DNA from: Candidatus Baltobacteraceae bacterium
Lineage (GTDB): Bacteria; Vulcanimicrobiota; Vulcanimicrobiia; Vulcanimicrobiales; Vulcanimicrobiaceae
Length of the DNA: 64,000 bases
NCBI GenBank assembly: GCA_036488875.1
Contig: DASXGW010000002.1
Span: 124,001 to 188,000, forward strand
Direction of reading: 5' to 3'
A model generated the notes under the pieces. The model was not told where the DNA came from. It saw only the letters and a program-made list of their open reading frames with translations, and ran no database searches. This document shows, piece by piece, positions 24,269 to 32,842 of this stretch (position 1 is its first letter; each line of letters opens with the position of its first letter). The position numbers and the translations under genes are program-made.

Positions 24269-25144
24269 TTGATCGTCGCTACGCTGCCGCTGCGCGGCGC
24301 CGGCGGCGAACCGATTTCCTTCGCGCGCACCATTTACTCGCACGGCTGCGCCGAACTGCCTCCGGCCTCGATCCAAACCGAACCGCTGCGCTATCGCCGC
24401 ACCTTGCGCGTGGACGGGCGTATTCTCGAGATCGTTCTTCGGGAACGTGAAGGCGACGTCGTCGTGGAGAGCGACGCGCGTTTAGGGCGCCGCGCCGCCG
24501 CAGAAGTCGAACGAGTCGTCGCGCGCATGTTTCGGCTGGACGACGATCTCTCGGCATTTTACGCACTGGTGGCCGGCGACGAACGATTACAGTGGGCCGC
24601 AAGCGGTGCCGGACGAATGTTGGCCAGCCCGACCGTCTTCGAAGACGTCGTGAAAACGATCTGCACGACCAACTGCACGTGGTCGGCAACGATCCGCATG
24701 ACGCGCGCCCTTGCCGAGTTGGGGGAAGGCGCGTTTCCGGAGCCGGCGCTGCTCGCGCGCACGCAGAGCCGCTGGTACACGAACGTTGCGAAGATGGGAT
24801 ATCGCGGACCCTACGTCAAGCAGATCGCGGCCGACGTCGCGGGCGGACGTCTCGATCTCGAAGGCCTGGTCGCTCGCGGTGCCCATTCCGACGACGACGT
24901 CGAAGCGGCGCTCCTGGAGCTGCCGGGGATTGGGCCGTACGCCGCCGCGCACGTCATGCAGATCGTGGGACGGCACCGAAATCTGGTCCTCGATTCGTGG
25001 ACGCGTCCGACCTATGTGCGGCTGGCACAACGGCGCAGTGCGTCGGACACAACGATTCGTCGCGCGTTCGCGCGGTACGGCGATTACGCCGGTCTGGCGT
25101 TCTGGCTCTTCCTCACGCGCGGTTGGGTCGAAGGGCCTCAATAG
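24269..25144 (+). CDS. HhH-GPD DNA glycosylase (AlkA/OGG-like)
   Basis: A 291-residue base-excision glycosylase. The N-terminal half is beta-rich (LRYRRTLRVDGRILEIVLRE), as in AlkA/OGG1. The helix-hairpin-helix LLELPGIGPYAAAHVMQIVG is followed by the catalytic aspartate in LVLDSWTRPTY. The segment SPTVFEDVVKTICTTNCTWS is the usual DNA-contact helix. It removes damaged bases such as alkylated purines or 8-oxoguanine; which one cannot be told. It starts with TTG 24269, directly abutting the preceding stop, so it depends on coupling. The end is 74 bases before the TonB receptor. Confidence 0.82.
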   Translation: MIVATLPLRGAGGEPISFARTIYSHGCAELPPASIQTEPLRYRRTLRVDGRILEIVLREREGDVVVESDARLGRRAAAEVERVVARMFRLDDDLSAFYALVAGDERLQWAASGAGRMLASPTVFEDVVKTICTTNCTWSATIRMTRALAELGEGAFPEPALLARTQSRWYTNVAKMGYRGPYVKQIAADVAGGRLDLEGLVARGAHSDDDVEAALLELPGIGPYAAAHVMQIVGRHRNLVLDSWTRPTYVRLAQRRSASDTTIRRAFARYGDYAGLAFWLFLTRGWVEGPQ

Positions 25145-25160
25145 TCTTAAGTTGTCTTAA
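25144..25160 (+). repeat. Direct repeat GTCTTAA with 10-base period
   Basis: GTCTTAA occurs at 25144-25150 and 25154-25160, one helical turn apart, in the leader of the TonB-dependent receptor and 59 bases before its ATG. Two in-phase copies of a 7-mer in a GC-rich genome look like a transcription-factor site. No clear -35/-10 pair is seen around it. Confidence 0.4.
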
Positions 25161-25218
25161 AGGGCGGGGCAGCCTGTCTGGCGATAACTCCTCTGGAAGA
25201 GAAGGAGAACCCGGAAAG

Positions 25219-28200
25219 ATGCGATTTTTGAAATCGATCCCCGCGTTGCTTTTGGCCGTCTCGCTATTGCCTTTGCAGACGAACGCCGGTACGACCGGCG
25301 GCATCGTCGGTCGCGTCGTCGATTCGGCGACGCAGGCACCCCTGGCAGGCGTCACCGTGATCGCCAACGCGCCGACGCAAACGGCGACGTCGGTAACGGA
25401 CGCGAGCGGCACGTACCGGTTTCTCTCGCTCGGACCCGACGCGTACACGCTGACGTTTAGTAAGGACGGGTACGATCCGGTGTCGCAGCCGGGTCTGTCG
25501 GTGTTTGCCGACCAGGTCCAAACCGTCAATATCACGTTGGTGAAAACCCTCAAAACGATCGCGCGCGTCACGTCGCAAGCCGCCGCGAATCTCGTGAAGT
25601 CGGGTCAAGTCAGCGACGTGTACTCGGTCAACGCCGCCGGTCAAGCCGCGGCGCAGGGCCTCACCGGCTCGGGCAGTTTAAACAACGCTTACGGTGCGAT
25701 CGCATCGGTACCCGGCGTGTACTTGAGCCAAGGCGAGTCGGGCTGGTGGCAAGAGCTGCACATTCGCGGCGGCGACATCGATCAAGTCGGATTCGAACTC
25801 GACGGTATTCCGGTCAACCGCGTGTACGACAACGCACCCGAAACGATGCTATCGAGCCTGGGCAGCCAAGAAGTGCAAGTCTACACCGGCGGCGTTCCCG
25901 CCGGCTCCGACGCGCAGGGCATTTCGGGTTACGTCAATCAAGTCCTTAAGACCGGAACGTATCCGGGATATGCGACCGCTATGCTCAGTGCGGGCTATCC
26001 GGCGTTCTACCATCAAGCGTCGGTTGAGGTCGGCGGCTCGACGCCCGATCGCAATTTCAGCTATTACGCCGGTTTCGGCGGAAGCAACCAAAGCTTCAAC
26101 TACATCGACGACAACAACGGCGCGAGCATCCCAAATACGTTTTTCTATCCCGTCAGCTTCGTGCCGGGGTGGAACTGTCATCAGACAGCGTGCAACATTC
26201 AGAAGTATACGAACGGCCTCGTGTACACGGGCGCTCCGTCGCCGCTGCTGGCCACGAGCGGGCTGGGGTACAGCCTCGTCAACCAACAGCTCCGCGATAA
26301 CATCATCAACCTGCATTTCCACATCCAGAAGAAGAACGGCGGGCCGCCCGACGACGTTCAGTTGTTCTGGATGACCAGTGAAAACCACAACGACTACTTC
26401 AGCTCGACGGACGACTTCGGCGCCAACGTCGTCGACGCGATCTACGGTCCGATGTACTGGGACGATACCTACGGCTACAACGGCGCGCCGATGCAGCCGT
26501 ATAACTCCGCCAACCGGTTCGAGTATTTCTTCCCGCAGAGCCAGCAGCACGCGTTCCAGTCGCTGCTGCCGACGTCGCTGCGCGACCCCAACGAGAACGG
26601 GGTGTCGGTTTCAAAGCTGCAATACCAGCACGTCTTTTCGCCTAGTGAGTTCCTGCGAGTCTACGGATACTCGCTCTATTCGACGTGGAACATCAACGGG
26701 TACAACGCGACGGCCCAACCGTACTACGGCTGGGAGCTGCCGTACTTCTTGCCCGACCACGTCTACGGCTTCAATCTCAGCTACGAAAACCAGATCAGCT
26801 CGCAGCACCTGCTTACCGCCAGCGGATCGTATACGTACTCGAATCCGTCGCGCTACGACGTCACGTACTACCCGTCGGGTTGGCCGGTGACGAATTTAGT
26901 CGGAAAGAACAACGACTGCTACGATCCGTCGTCGGGTGCTCAGATCGGGTGTTACGCCGGATTATCGATCCACTCCGGGAGCAATCCCTACACCGATTCC
27001 AGCGGTACGACGACGAATCCAACCCCGACGTTGGGCTACAACTGTCAAACGAATCCAGGGACGCCGGCCTGCGCCGCGGGCGCGCAATGGCTGGTGACGG
27101 ACACGTCGTTTCACGGCGCGCTCAACCAGGTGCGTACGGCGTTCTCCGGCTATTCCATCGGCGATCAGTGGCGTCCGGGAGACAAGTGGAACGTCAACCT
27201 CGGTTTGCGTTTGGAAGACTTCCAGTTCATGTTCGGCGACACGCAGCTCAACGATCCAGCGCGTCAGTTCTGGTTCACGAAATATAACCAAGAGTTCTGC
27301 TTCGCGCCGAACGTCAATAACAACAAACCGATTCTGCGCAACAATAACGGTTTGGGACTCTGCCCGACCGGTACGAATCCGCTCGCCGTTCAGCCTCAAG
27401 ATCCGGCAAATACGAGCACCTCGATTTATGGTCCGCTCGTTAACGCAGACGGCGGGCAGTATACCGCGGCGCGGTTCGAGCCGCGTATGGGCCTGACGTA
27501 CACCGTCGATCCGCTCAGCGTGCTTCGCGCGTCGTTCGGCATCTACGCGCGGCCGCCGAACTCGTCGTGGGTGCAATACAATACGCTCGAGCAGAATCTG
27601 CCGGCGTATCTCGGCAGCCATTTCTACGGCTTCGGCTTCAACTCGCCCAACCACATCATCAGGCCCGACACGTCGTACAACTACGACATGTCGTGGGAGC
27701 ACCGGTTCAAGAACTCGCAGTGGAGCTTTAAGATCAGCCCGTTCTATCGCAGCACGCGCGATCAGCTCCAGAACTTCTTTATCGATCCGCAAGGCGGCCT
27801 GGAGTCGGGTCTCAACGTCGGTCAGCAAGTGACCGACGGCGTCGAAGCGGCGGTACAAGTCGGCGACTTCTCCCGCGACGGTTTGAGCGGACAGCTGGCG
27901 TTCACGTTCACGCACAGTCAAATTCGCTATGAGAACTTCAGCAACAGCACGCAGAACGTCATCAATCAGCTCAACAACTACATTCAGCAATATAACGCGT
28001 ACACAGGCGCGTGCGCTCCGGGCGGCAAGTTTTACGGAAAATCGCAGTATGGACAGGCGTTGTGCGGGGCCACCGTTAGCGGGGCGGCTTCATCGCCGTG
28101 CTACTCCACCTCGCTGACTTCGGGCTACGGGCCCGGAGCGGCGTGCACGGCTGCCGGCGTCGTGAAGAACCCGTACTACGGTCAAGCGGGACAAAATCTG

Positions 28201-28848
28201 TTCAACCCGACGGCGTGGTACACGACCTACGACATCATCCCCGGTCCGGTTTCAGCGGAGAACGGTTACGCGGTACCCTACGTCACGTCGATGATCCTCA
28301 ACTACAAGCACCAGAAGTTCACGATTACGAACTCCTATAGCTTCTCGTCCGGCTCGACGTACGGCGGCCCCGCAGCGTGGCCTGGATACGCGCCCGACTC
28401 CTGCAACCAGCCGCACAGCAAGTGGATTGCCGCACACGGTCAGGCTGCCGATCCGGCGGCGTGCACCGGACTGCTGTTCATTCCGGACTCCTTCAGCGGC
28501 GTCTTCGACAACCTCGGATCGTTTAGCGAGCCGTGGCGGTTGCAGATGGGCATCGCGCTGCAGTACGACGTGAGCCCGAAGGTCACGGCGCGACTGAACT
28601 TCACGAACATCCTGGACGTCTGCGGCCAACGCGGCTATAAGTGGGACAACCCCAACGTCTGCGTGTACTCGGCACCGCCGACCGGTTTCTTCTATCCGGC
28701 CGGCAACTGGTATCCGAACCACGCGTCGGCCGTGCCGCCGCCGCAGATGCAATACCCGTACGACTTTTTTTTCAACGGAGCGAATACGGGCTTCTTGGGC
28801 GTAACGCAACCGCTCCAGATCACGGGATCGCTTCAGATCAAACTCTGA
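25219..28848 (+). CDS. TonB-dependent receptor with carboxypeptidase-regulatory-like domain
   Basis: A 1209-residue outer-membrane protein. Order: signal peptide (FLKSIPALLLAVSLLPLQTNA), a CarboxypepD_reg-like beta domain at about residues 28-110 (GIVGRVVDSATQAPLAGVTV), a plug with the region NAYGAIASVPGVYLSQGESG and LHIRGGDIDQVGFELDGIPV, then a long beta barrel rich in Tyr/Asn/Gly ending in LQITGSLQIKL. It imports an unknown substrate using the TonB system. No tonB, exbB or exbD is nearby. Several Cys pairs occur in barrel loops. The ATG at 25219 has AAGGAG 13 bases upstream; the longer open frame covers the glycosylase gene. Confidence 0.88.
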   Translation: MRFLKSIPALLLAVSLLPLQTNAGTTGGIVGRVVDSATQAPLAGVTVIANAPTQTATSVTDASGTYRFLSLGPDAYTLTFSKDGYDPVSQPGLSVFADQVQTVNITLVKTLKTIARVTSQAAANLVKSGQVSDVYSVNAAGQAAAQGLTGSGSLNNAYGAIASVPGVYLSQGESGWWQELHIRGGDIDQVGFELDGIPVNRVYDNAPETMLSSLGSQEVQVYTGGVPAGSDAQGISGYVNQVLKTGTYPGYATAMLSAGYPAFYHQASVEVGGSTPDRNFSYYAGFGGSNQSFNYIDDNNGASIPNTFFYPVSFVPGWNCHQTACNIQKYTNGLVYTGAPSPLLATSGLGYSLVNQQLRDNIINLHFHIQKKNGGPPDDVQLFWMTSENHNDYFSSTDDFGANVVDAIYGPMYWDDTYGYNGAPMQPYNSANRFEYFFPQSQQHAFQSLLPTSLRDPNENGVSVSKLQYQHVFSPSEFLRVYGYSLYSTWNINGYNATAQPYYGWELPYFLPDHVYGFNLSYENQISSQHLLTASGSYTYSNPSRYDVTYYPSGWPVTNLVGKNNDCYDPSSGAQIGCYAGLSIHSGSNPYTDSSGTTTNPTPTLGYNCQTNPGTPACAAGAQWLVTDTSFHGALNQVRTAFSGYSIGDQWRPGDKWNVNLGLRLEDFQFMFGDTQLNDPARQFWFTKYNQEFCFAPNVNNNKPILRNNNGLGLCPTGTNPLAVQPQDPANTSTSIYGPLVNADGGQYTAARFEPRMGLTYTVDPLSVLRASFGIYARPPNSSWVQYNTLEQNLPAYLGSHFYGFGFNSPNHIIRPDTSYNYDMSWEHRFKNSQWSFKISPFYRSTRDQLQNFFIDPQGGLESGLNVGQQVTDGVEAAVQVGDFSRDGLSGQLAFTFTHSQIRYENFSNSTQNVINQLNNYIQQYNAYTGACAPGGKFYGKSQYGQALCGATVSGAASSPCYSTSLTSGYGPGAACTAAGVVKNPYYGQAGQNLFNPTAWYTTYDIIPGPVSAENGYAVPYVTSMILNYKHQKFTITNSYSFSSGSTYGGPAAWPGYAPDSCNQPHSKWIAAHGQAADPAACTGLLFIPDSFSGVFDNLGSFSEPWRLQMGIALQYDVSPKVTARLNFTNILDVCGQRGYKWDNPNVCVYSAPPTGFFYPAGNWYPNHASAVPPPQMQYPYDFFFNGANTGFLGVTQPLQITGSLQIKL

Positions 28849-29037
28849 TGCGAGTTTTAGCACCAACTACTTACTAATAGGTAGCCGAGGCTAGACAATC
28901 CTTATCTCCCATTAAGGGAGGACCCGCCGGTCCAGGGCGGATCGGGCGCGGCTGTGTTGCGCGATTCCGTGGCGGCCCATTGGGACGCGTGGGTGTCGGG
29001 CGCGCCTGGCATGTGGCTATAAAGGGGGCTGGAGAAG
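28849..29037 (+). other. Intergenic stretch with two hairpins
   Basis: 189 bases after the TonB receptor. CTCCC-ATTAA-GGGAG (28906-28920) and CCCGCC-GGTCCA-GGGCGG (28923-28940) are adjacent hairpins without a U-tract, perhaps a transcription end. The rest shows nothing clear apart from TATAAA at about 29019-29024, a possible -10 for the gene at 29038. Confidence 0.35.
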
Positions 29038-29475
29038 GTGCATGTTCGGGCTTTAGTTTTAGTTTTAGTTTTTGTTTTCATGCTAAGCGTCGCAAATACT
29101 GAGGCCTGCGGCTCGCCTAAGATCGCCGCCGGAACAATACCGGCCGTAAAATGTATCTATAAGTTAATGAAGTCAGCCCCAAGTTTCCAATCCATTGGCG
29201 TGTACGCAATTGATGGTTATGAGTCTGCAATCGAATACACGTTCCGAGGTAGGAATGGTACAGCGACTTCCGACCTCGTCCTTTTTGATCATGGAGGAGG
29301 CAGATCGATTTGGTACATTCCAGTCTTCCATGAGAGTACCGAATCGTCAAACCTCGATGATAAACTCATAGAAAAACTGAATCTGAATTCACATTGCCCC
29401 GTTTCCCCGGGGTTCGTGGATGCATCGCGCACGCCGAAACCGCGCGAGGCTTGGCACCGAGTAAACTGGCCATAG
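29038..29475 (+). CDS. Secreted orphan protein with repeat in its signal peptide
   Basis: A 145-residue protein I do not recognise. It begins with a long signal peptide (MHVRALVLVLVFVFMLSVAN) cleaved near NTEAC; an alternative is a lipoprotein-like Cys, although no clean lipobox is present. The mature part has four cysteines (EACG, VKCIY, SHCPV and the tail), charged surface residues and one GRNGTATSDLVLFDHGGGR stretch. The signal peptide is encoded by three tandem TTTAGT units (29052-29069), which could change length by two residues each. The AT-rich codon use differs from the neighbours, a sign of transfer. Confidence 0.55.
   Translation: MHVRALVLVLVFVFMLSVANTEACGSPKIAAGTIPAVKCIYKLMKSAPSFQSIGVYAIDGYESAIEYTFRGRNGTATSDLVLFDHGGGRSIWYIPVFHESTESSNLDDKLIEKLNLNSHCPVSPGFVDASRTPKPREAWHRVNWP
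29052..29069 (+). repeat. Tandem hexamer (TTTAGT)x3 inside a signal-peptide coding region
   Basis: Three exact TTTAGT units followed by a near copy TTTTGT. The unit is six bases, so gain or loss keeps the reading frame and changes the hydrophobic core of the signal peptide by Leu-Val/Val-Leu pairs. Confidence 0.6.
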
Positions 29476-29510
29476 GCATGCTGCGCACCGATGATGGCTC
29501 AGCTGGGCTG

Positions 29511-30113
29511 CTACTGACGGCCAGTCCCCGGAGCGGTCGCATCGGAATTGACGAGTGACGTGAGGACGTGGTCGCGCCACCCGCCTGCGATATAGAGATA
29601 GTCGCGAGCGACACCCTCGACCGTAAATCCCAAGCGTCGCAGTAGCGCGGCGCTGCGCTGATTGTGCGGCATATACGCGGCCATGATGCGGTGCAGGTTC
29701 AACACGTCGAAAGCGAACTCGATGCCGGCGGTCGCGGCTTCGGTCATGTAACCTTGACCTTGCATCCGGCGATCGAGCTTATAACCCATAGTGCACGCTT
29801 CGAAGACGCCGTGAATGACGTTGGTGAGATTGAGCCATCCGAGTATTGGGCTGTCGGCATCCGGCGACGCGGGGAAGATGGCGAAGGAGAAGCCGGTGCC
29901 CGAACGCGCGTGGCTAACAGCACGTTCGCGATACGCGCGTAAGCCCTGGACGTCGCTGGACGTCGAAACGAGGATGGGCTCCCAGGGAGCCAAAAACTCG
30001 GCGTTCTCGGCGTTAAATCGCGCGCAGCGCTTCGCGTCGTCGGGTCCGGCGATTTGCAGCGTCAGCCGGCTGGTTTTAAGAACCGGCAGTTCACCGACGA
30101 CGTCGTACTGCAT
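29511..30113 (-). CDS. GNAT N-acetyltransferase (RimJ/RimL-like)
   Basis: A 200-residue acetyltransferase of the ribosomal-protein-alanine N-acetyltransferase type. Seen: LKTSRLTLQIAGPDDAKRCA at the start, FSFAIF with SPILGWLNLTNV, the acetyl-CoA loop YKLDRRMQGQGYMTEA (RxxGxG form), then FDVLNLHRIMAAYMPHNQRS and LLRRLGFTVEGVARDYLYI, the classic RimJ C-terminal pattern. It acetylates an N-terminal amine or small-molecule amine; the substrate is unknown. The ATG at 30113 is 11 bases after the STAND/BTAD gene stop on the same strand, so it may be cotranscribed with that gene. Confidence 0.85.
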   Translation of the reverse strand: MQYDVVGELPVLKTSRLTLQIAGPDDAKRCARFNAENAEFLAPWEPILVSTSSDVQGLRAYRERAVSHARSGTGFSFAIFPASPDADSPILGWLNLTNVIHGVFEACTMGYKLDRRMQGQGYMTEAATAGIEFAFDVLNLHRIMAAYMPHNQRSAALLRRLGFTVEGVARDYLYIAGGWRDHVLTSLVNSDATAPGTGRQ

Positions 30114-30124
30114 GGAGAAGGTGT

Positions 30125-31681
30125 TTACGCCGGACGCTGAGGTTCCTTGAGCTGCGTGAGCAGGCGCGCGAGCTGCGGTTGATCGGGATTGATGACTTTC
30201 GCGCGATACGCGTACTCGGCCGCGTGCTTAATGTCTCCCGCCTCGTAGGCGGATTCAGCCAGCCGCTCCAGCACGACGGCGAAGCGATTTTCGAGCGCAG
30301 TCGTCTGCGAGGCAAACCACGGTTCGGGCGGATCGTCCTCGAGCAGGCGCCCGGCGTAGATCTTTTCGGCCGCTTCGTAGTGGTTCGCGGCATCGGCGAG
30401 ATCGCCACGTTCGTACGACGAGTCGCCGGCCATCGAGTACGCGGTAAAGCGGCCGACGTCGGTAACGACGTTGGAGAGATCGACGACGACGGCATTATCG
30501 GCAGCACGGAAATAGCGCTCGACGCGCGCGTAGCCGACCGCGCCCGCGAGCGCCTTACGGATGTTGCTGCACGCGGTGCGCACGCTTTGCATCGCGAGCT
30601 GGCGATTCGTTCCGGGCCAAAAGAGCGTTGCGAGCTCCTGACGCGTCGCCGTCGCGCCGGGCCGCAGCAGAAGATACTTGACGATTTGCTGGTCGCGGCG
30701 GCGCACCCACTCGACGTTGCGGCCCGCGATGGCGACGCTGAAGCGTCCCAGCATCCGCACGACCATCGGCACCGACGTATCGACGCCCTTCGTCGGGACG
30801 GCCCGCGCCTGTTGCACGGCTCGCAGCGGACGTACGCCGCTCCCGTCGTTAATCACGAACAGCCCTTGGGCTTCGAGGCGGCGTAGGGCGTCGGGATCGT
30901 TGATCCCGATGCCGTTGATGAGGCTCATGACGAGTGCGCGGTCGCGATCGTCGGCCCGCTGCGCGTCGGCGGTCACGAAGTCGAGAAAGACCTCGCCGTA
31001 GGCATTGCGCCAGTGGTCGTAGGCGTCGTGCAATGAGCGCTCGTCCTCGACCGCGGCGCGGATGGCACCGCTGACGACGATCGCCCAACCGTCGCTCTCT
31101 TCGAGTAGGCGCGCGACGTCGGCATGGCTCGACGAGACGCCGCAGGCGTCGGCAAAGAAGCCGACCTCGTTACGATCGAAGGCGAGGCGGCGGGCGTCGC
31201 ACAGCGCGCCCGTCCCCTGGGCCACCCACTTGCTGGCCTGGACGACGTCGCGCGAACGGGAGCCATAGATCAGCGACACGCCTTCGGGGACGTTCTCAAC
31301 CAGCTTGAGGAGCATTTCGATGGTCTCGGGGGCGCCGCTACCGACGTCGTCGATTACGAAATCGAACGGCTTGGCCGCGGCGATCTGGCGGAGCGCCACC
31401 AGCAGCTCGATGTACGTCGTGGGCGGCTTGCGTAAACCGAGGCCGGCGCCGGCGGCGGCAAAGAATGTCTCCGGCGTCGCGTTGGGATCGAGCGCGCAGT
31501 ACGCGCCCGGCTTTTCGCTGTTTTCGAGATATTGCAACAGCAAGGTGGTTTTGCCCATGCCCGCGGGCGCGACGATCATGCGCAGCGGCAATCCGTCCTG
31601 CGTCGAGATCCAGCGCTCTAAACGGGCGCGGCGCAGCGTCTTCGGAGCCAGCCGAGCTGAAGCGGGGGCGAGTAGCATCAT
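30125..31681 (-). CDS. STAND ATPase with BTAD (SARP-type) transcriptional regulator
   Basis: A 518-residue regulator. The N-terminal ATPase has Walker A VAPAGMGKTTLLLQYLE, Walker B PFDFVIDDVG, and an arginine sensor near YGSRSRDVVQASKW, like the MalT/LuxR signalling ATPases. From about residue 310 a winged-helix DNA-binding domain (VRMLGRFSVAIAGRNVEW, RRRDQQIVKYLLLRPGATAT) and a bacterial transcriptional activator domain with helical repeats (RFTAYSMAGDSSYERGDLAD ... PWFASQTTALENRFAVVLER) follow. The ATPase-first, DNA-binding-middle order is uncommon outside such lineages. It starts at ATG 31681 (an ATG repeated at 31678) with AAAGGA upstream. It is divergent from the recombinase gene. Confidence 0.82.
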   Translation of the reverse strand: MMLLAPASARLAPKTLRRARLERWISTQDGLPLRMIVAPAGMGKTTLLLQYLENSEKPGAYCALDPNATPETFFAAAGAGLGLRKPPTTYIELLVALRQIAAAKPFDFVIDDVGSGAPETIEMLLKLVENVPEGVSLIYGSRSRDVVQASKWVAQGTGALCDARRLAFDRNEVGFFADACGVSSSHADVARLLEESDGWAIVVSGAIRAAVEDERSLHDAYDHWRNAYGEVFLDFVTADAQRADDRDRALVMSLINGIGINDPDALRRLEAQGLFVINDGSGVRPLRAVQQARAVPTKGVDTSVPMVVRMLGRFSVAIAGRNVEWVRRRDQQIVKYLLLRPGATATRQELATLFWPGTNRQLAMQSVRTACSNIRKALAGAVGYARVERYFRAADNAVVVDLSNVVTDVGRFTAYSMAGDSSYERGDLADAANHYEAAEKIYAGRLLEDDPPEPWFASQTTALENRFAVVLERLAESAYEAGDIKHAAEYAYRAKVINPDQPQLARLLTQLKEPQRPA

Positions 31682-31802
31682 CGCGTCCTTTCATGGCCGC
31701 GCGGTCCGGCGCCCTGCGGGGGCAAGTAAAGGAATCATTCGCTCTTCTGGCTAATTAGCACAAACAAACATTTGCGCTACTATAACCCGGATTGGAGAAG
31801 GC

Positions 31803-32822
31803 GTGAAAAAGCGTGGAAATTCGAGTAAACGCAGTGCCGAAACGGGCAAAACCGATGGCCGCTTCCGCGACTCCACGCCCATCGATCCAACCGTCGCGGA
31901 CTTCGCGGTGCACGTCGCCATGGAACTGCGGCGCGCCCCGCGGACGGTTCACGAGTACTCGCGCGACGTCGAGATTTTCGGCGCATTCCTGAGCGGACGC
32001 GACGCCGCCGACGAGGACGGCGAGCCGTTTCGCGGACCGTTCGGCAGCGTCTTTGCGAAGGCCGACGCATCCTCGCTGCGGCGGTTTATCATCGAGCTGA
32101 CCCGCCAGCGGTACAGCGCCGCCGGCATCCGCCGCAAGTTGGCCGTCCTGCGGGGCTTTTTCGGGTTCCTCAAACGCGAGGGCAAACGCGGCGACAACCC
32201 GGCCTTGGAGATCGCGAACATCAAGCTACCGCAGCGCCTTCCTAAGGCGCTCGACGTCTCGGAAGTCCTGCGGCTGATCGCGACGCGCCCGCCAGCCGGC
32301 GAGCCCGAGGAGCGCTGGCGTCGCGACGTGGCGATTCTCGAGCTGCTCTACGCCAGCGGCATCCGGCGCGCCGAGCTCGTGAGCATCAACGTCGCGGACG
32401 TGAGCTTCGAGGATCGGACGATCCGCGTCATCGGCAAGGGCAACAAAGAGCGGATCGTCTTTTTCAACGAGGCGACGGAACGGGCGCTCCAGGCGTACCT
32501 TGCGGTGCGTCCCCGATGTGCCGACGGCGCGCTCTTCGTCAGCCGCCAGAACCGGCGTCTGAGCTACCAGCAAGCCGGCAAGGTCTTCGCGACCTACGTG
32601 AAGCTGAGCGGCCTGGAAGGCAAGATCACGCCGCACACGATGCGCCATTCGGTGGCGACGCATCTGCATAAGGACGGCGTCGATCTGATGACGATCAAGG
32701 ACTTTCTGGGGCACGAAAGCATCCAGACCACGCAGATCTACGCCAAAATGACGCTCGAACACGTCCGTAAGGCGTACCGGGAGCACCATCCGCGCGACCG
32801 CGCCGGGAAAGACCGTTCGTAG
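31803..32822 (+). CDS. Tyrosine recombinase, XerC/XerD-like
   Basis: A 339-residue tyrosine recombinase. The N-terminal SAM-like domain (VHVAMELRRAPRTVHEYSRD, SLRRFIIELTRQRYSAAGIR) precedes the catalytic domain with all residues present: Arg in YASGIRRAELV, Lys in GKGNKERIVFF, HxxR in HTMRHSVATHL, His in LGHESIQTTQ and the nucleophile Tyr in QIYAKM. Length and organisation fit XerC/XerD, which resolve chromosome dimers at dif, though an integrase of a lost element is possible. Relative to Xer it has a longer, basic N-terminus of about 25 residues. GTG 31803 follows GAGAAGG. TATAAC at 31783-31788 may be its -10. Confidence 0.85.
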   Translation: MKKRGNSSKRSAETGKTDGRFRDSTPIDPTVADFAVHVAMELRRAPRTVHEYSRDVEIFGAFLSGRDAADEDGEPFRGPFGSVFAKADASSLRRFIIELTRQRYSAAGIRRKLAVLRGFFGFLKREGKRGDNPALEIANIKLPQRLPKALDVSEVLRLIATRPPAGEPEERWRRDVAILELLYASGIRRAELVSINVADVSFEDRTIRVIGKGNKERIVFFNEATERALQAYLAVRPRCADGALFVSRQNRRLSYQQAGKVFATYVKLSGLEGKITPHTMRHSVATHLHKDGVDLMTIKDFLGHESIQTTQIYAKMTLEHVRKAYREHHPRDRAGKDRS

Positions 32823-32842
32823 TCCTTCACGAAGGGGCACTC

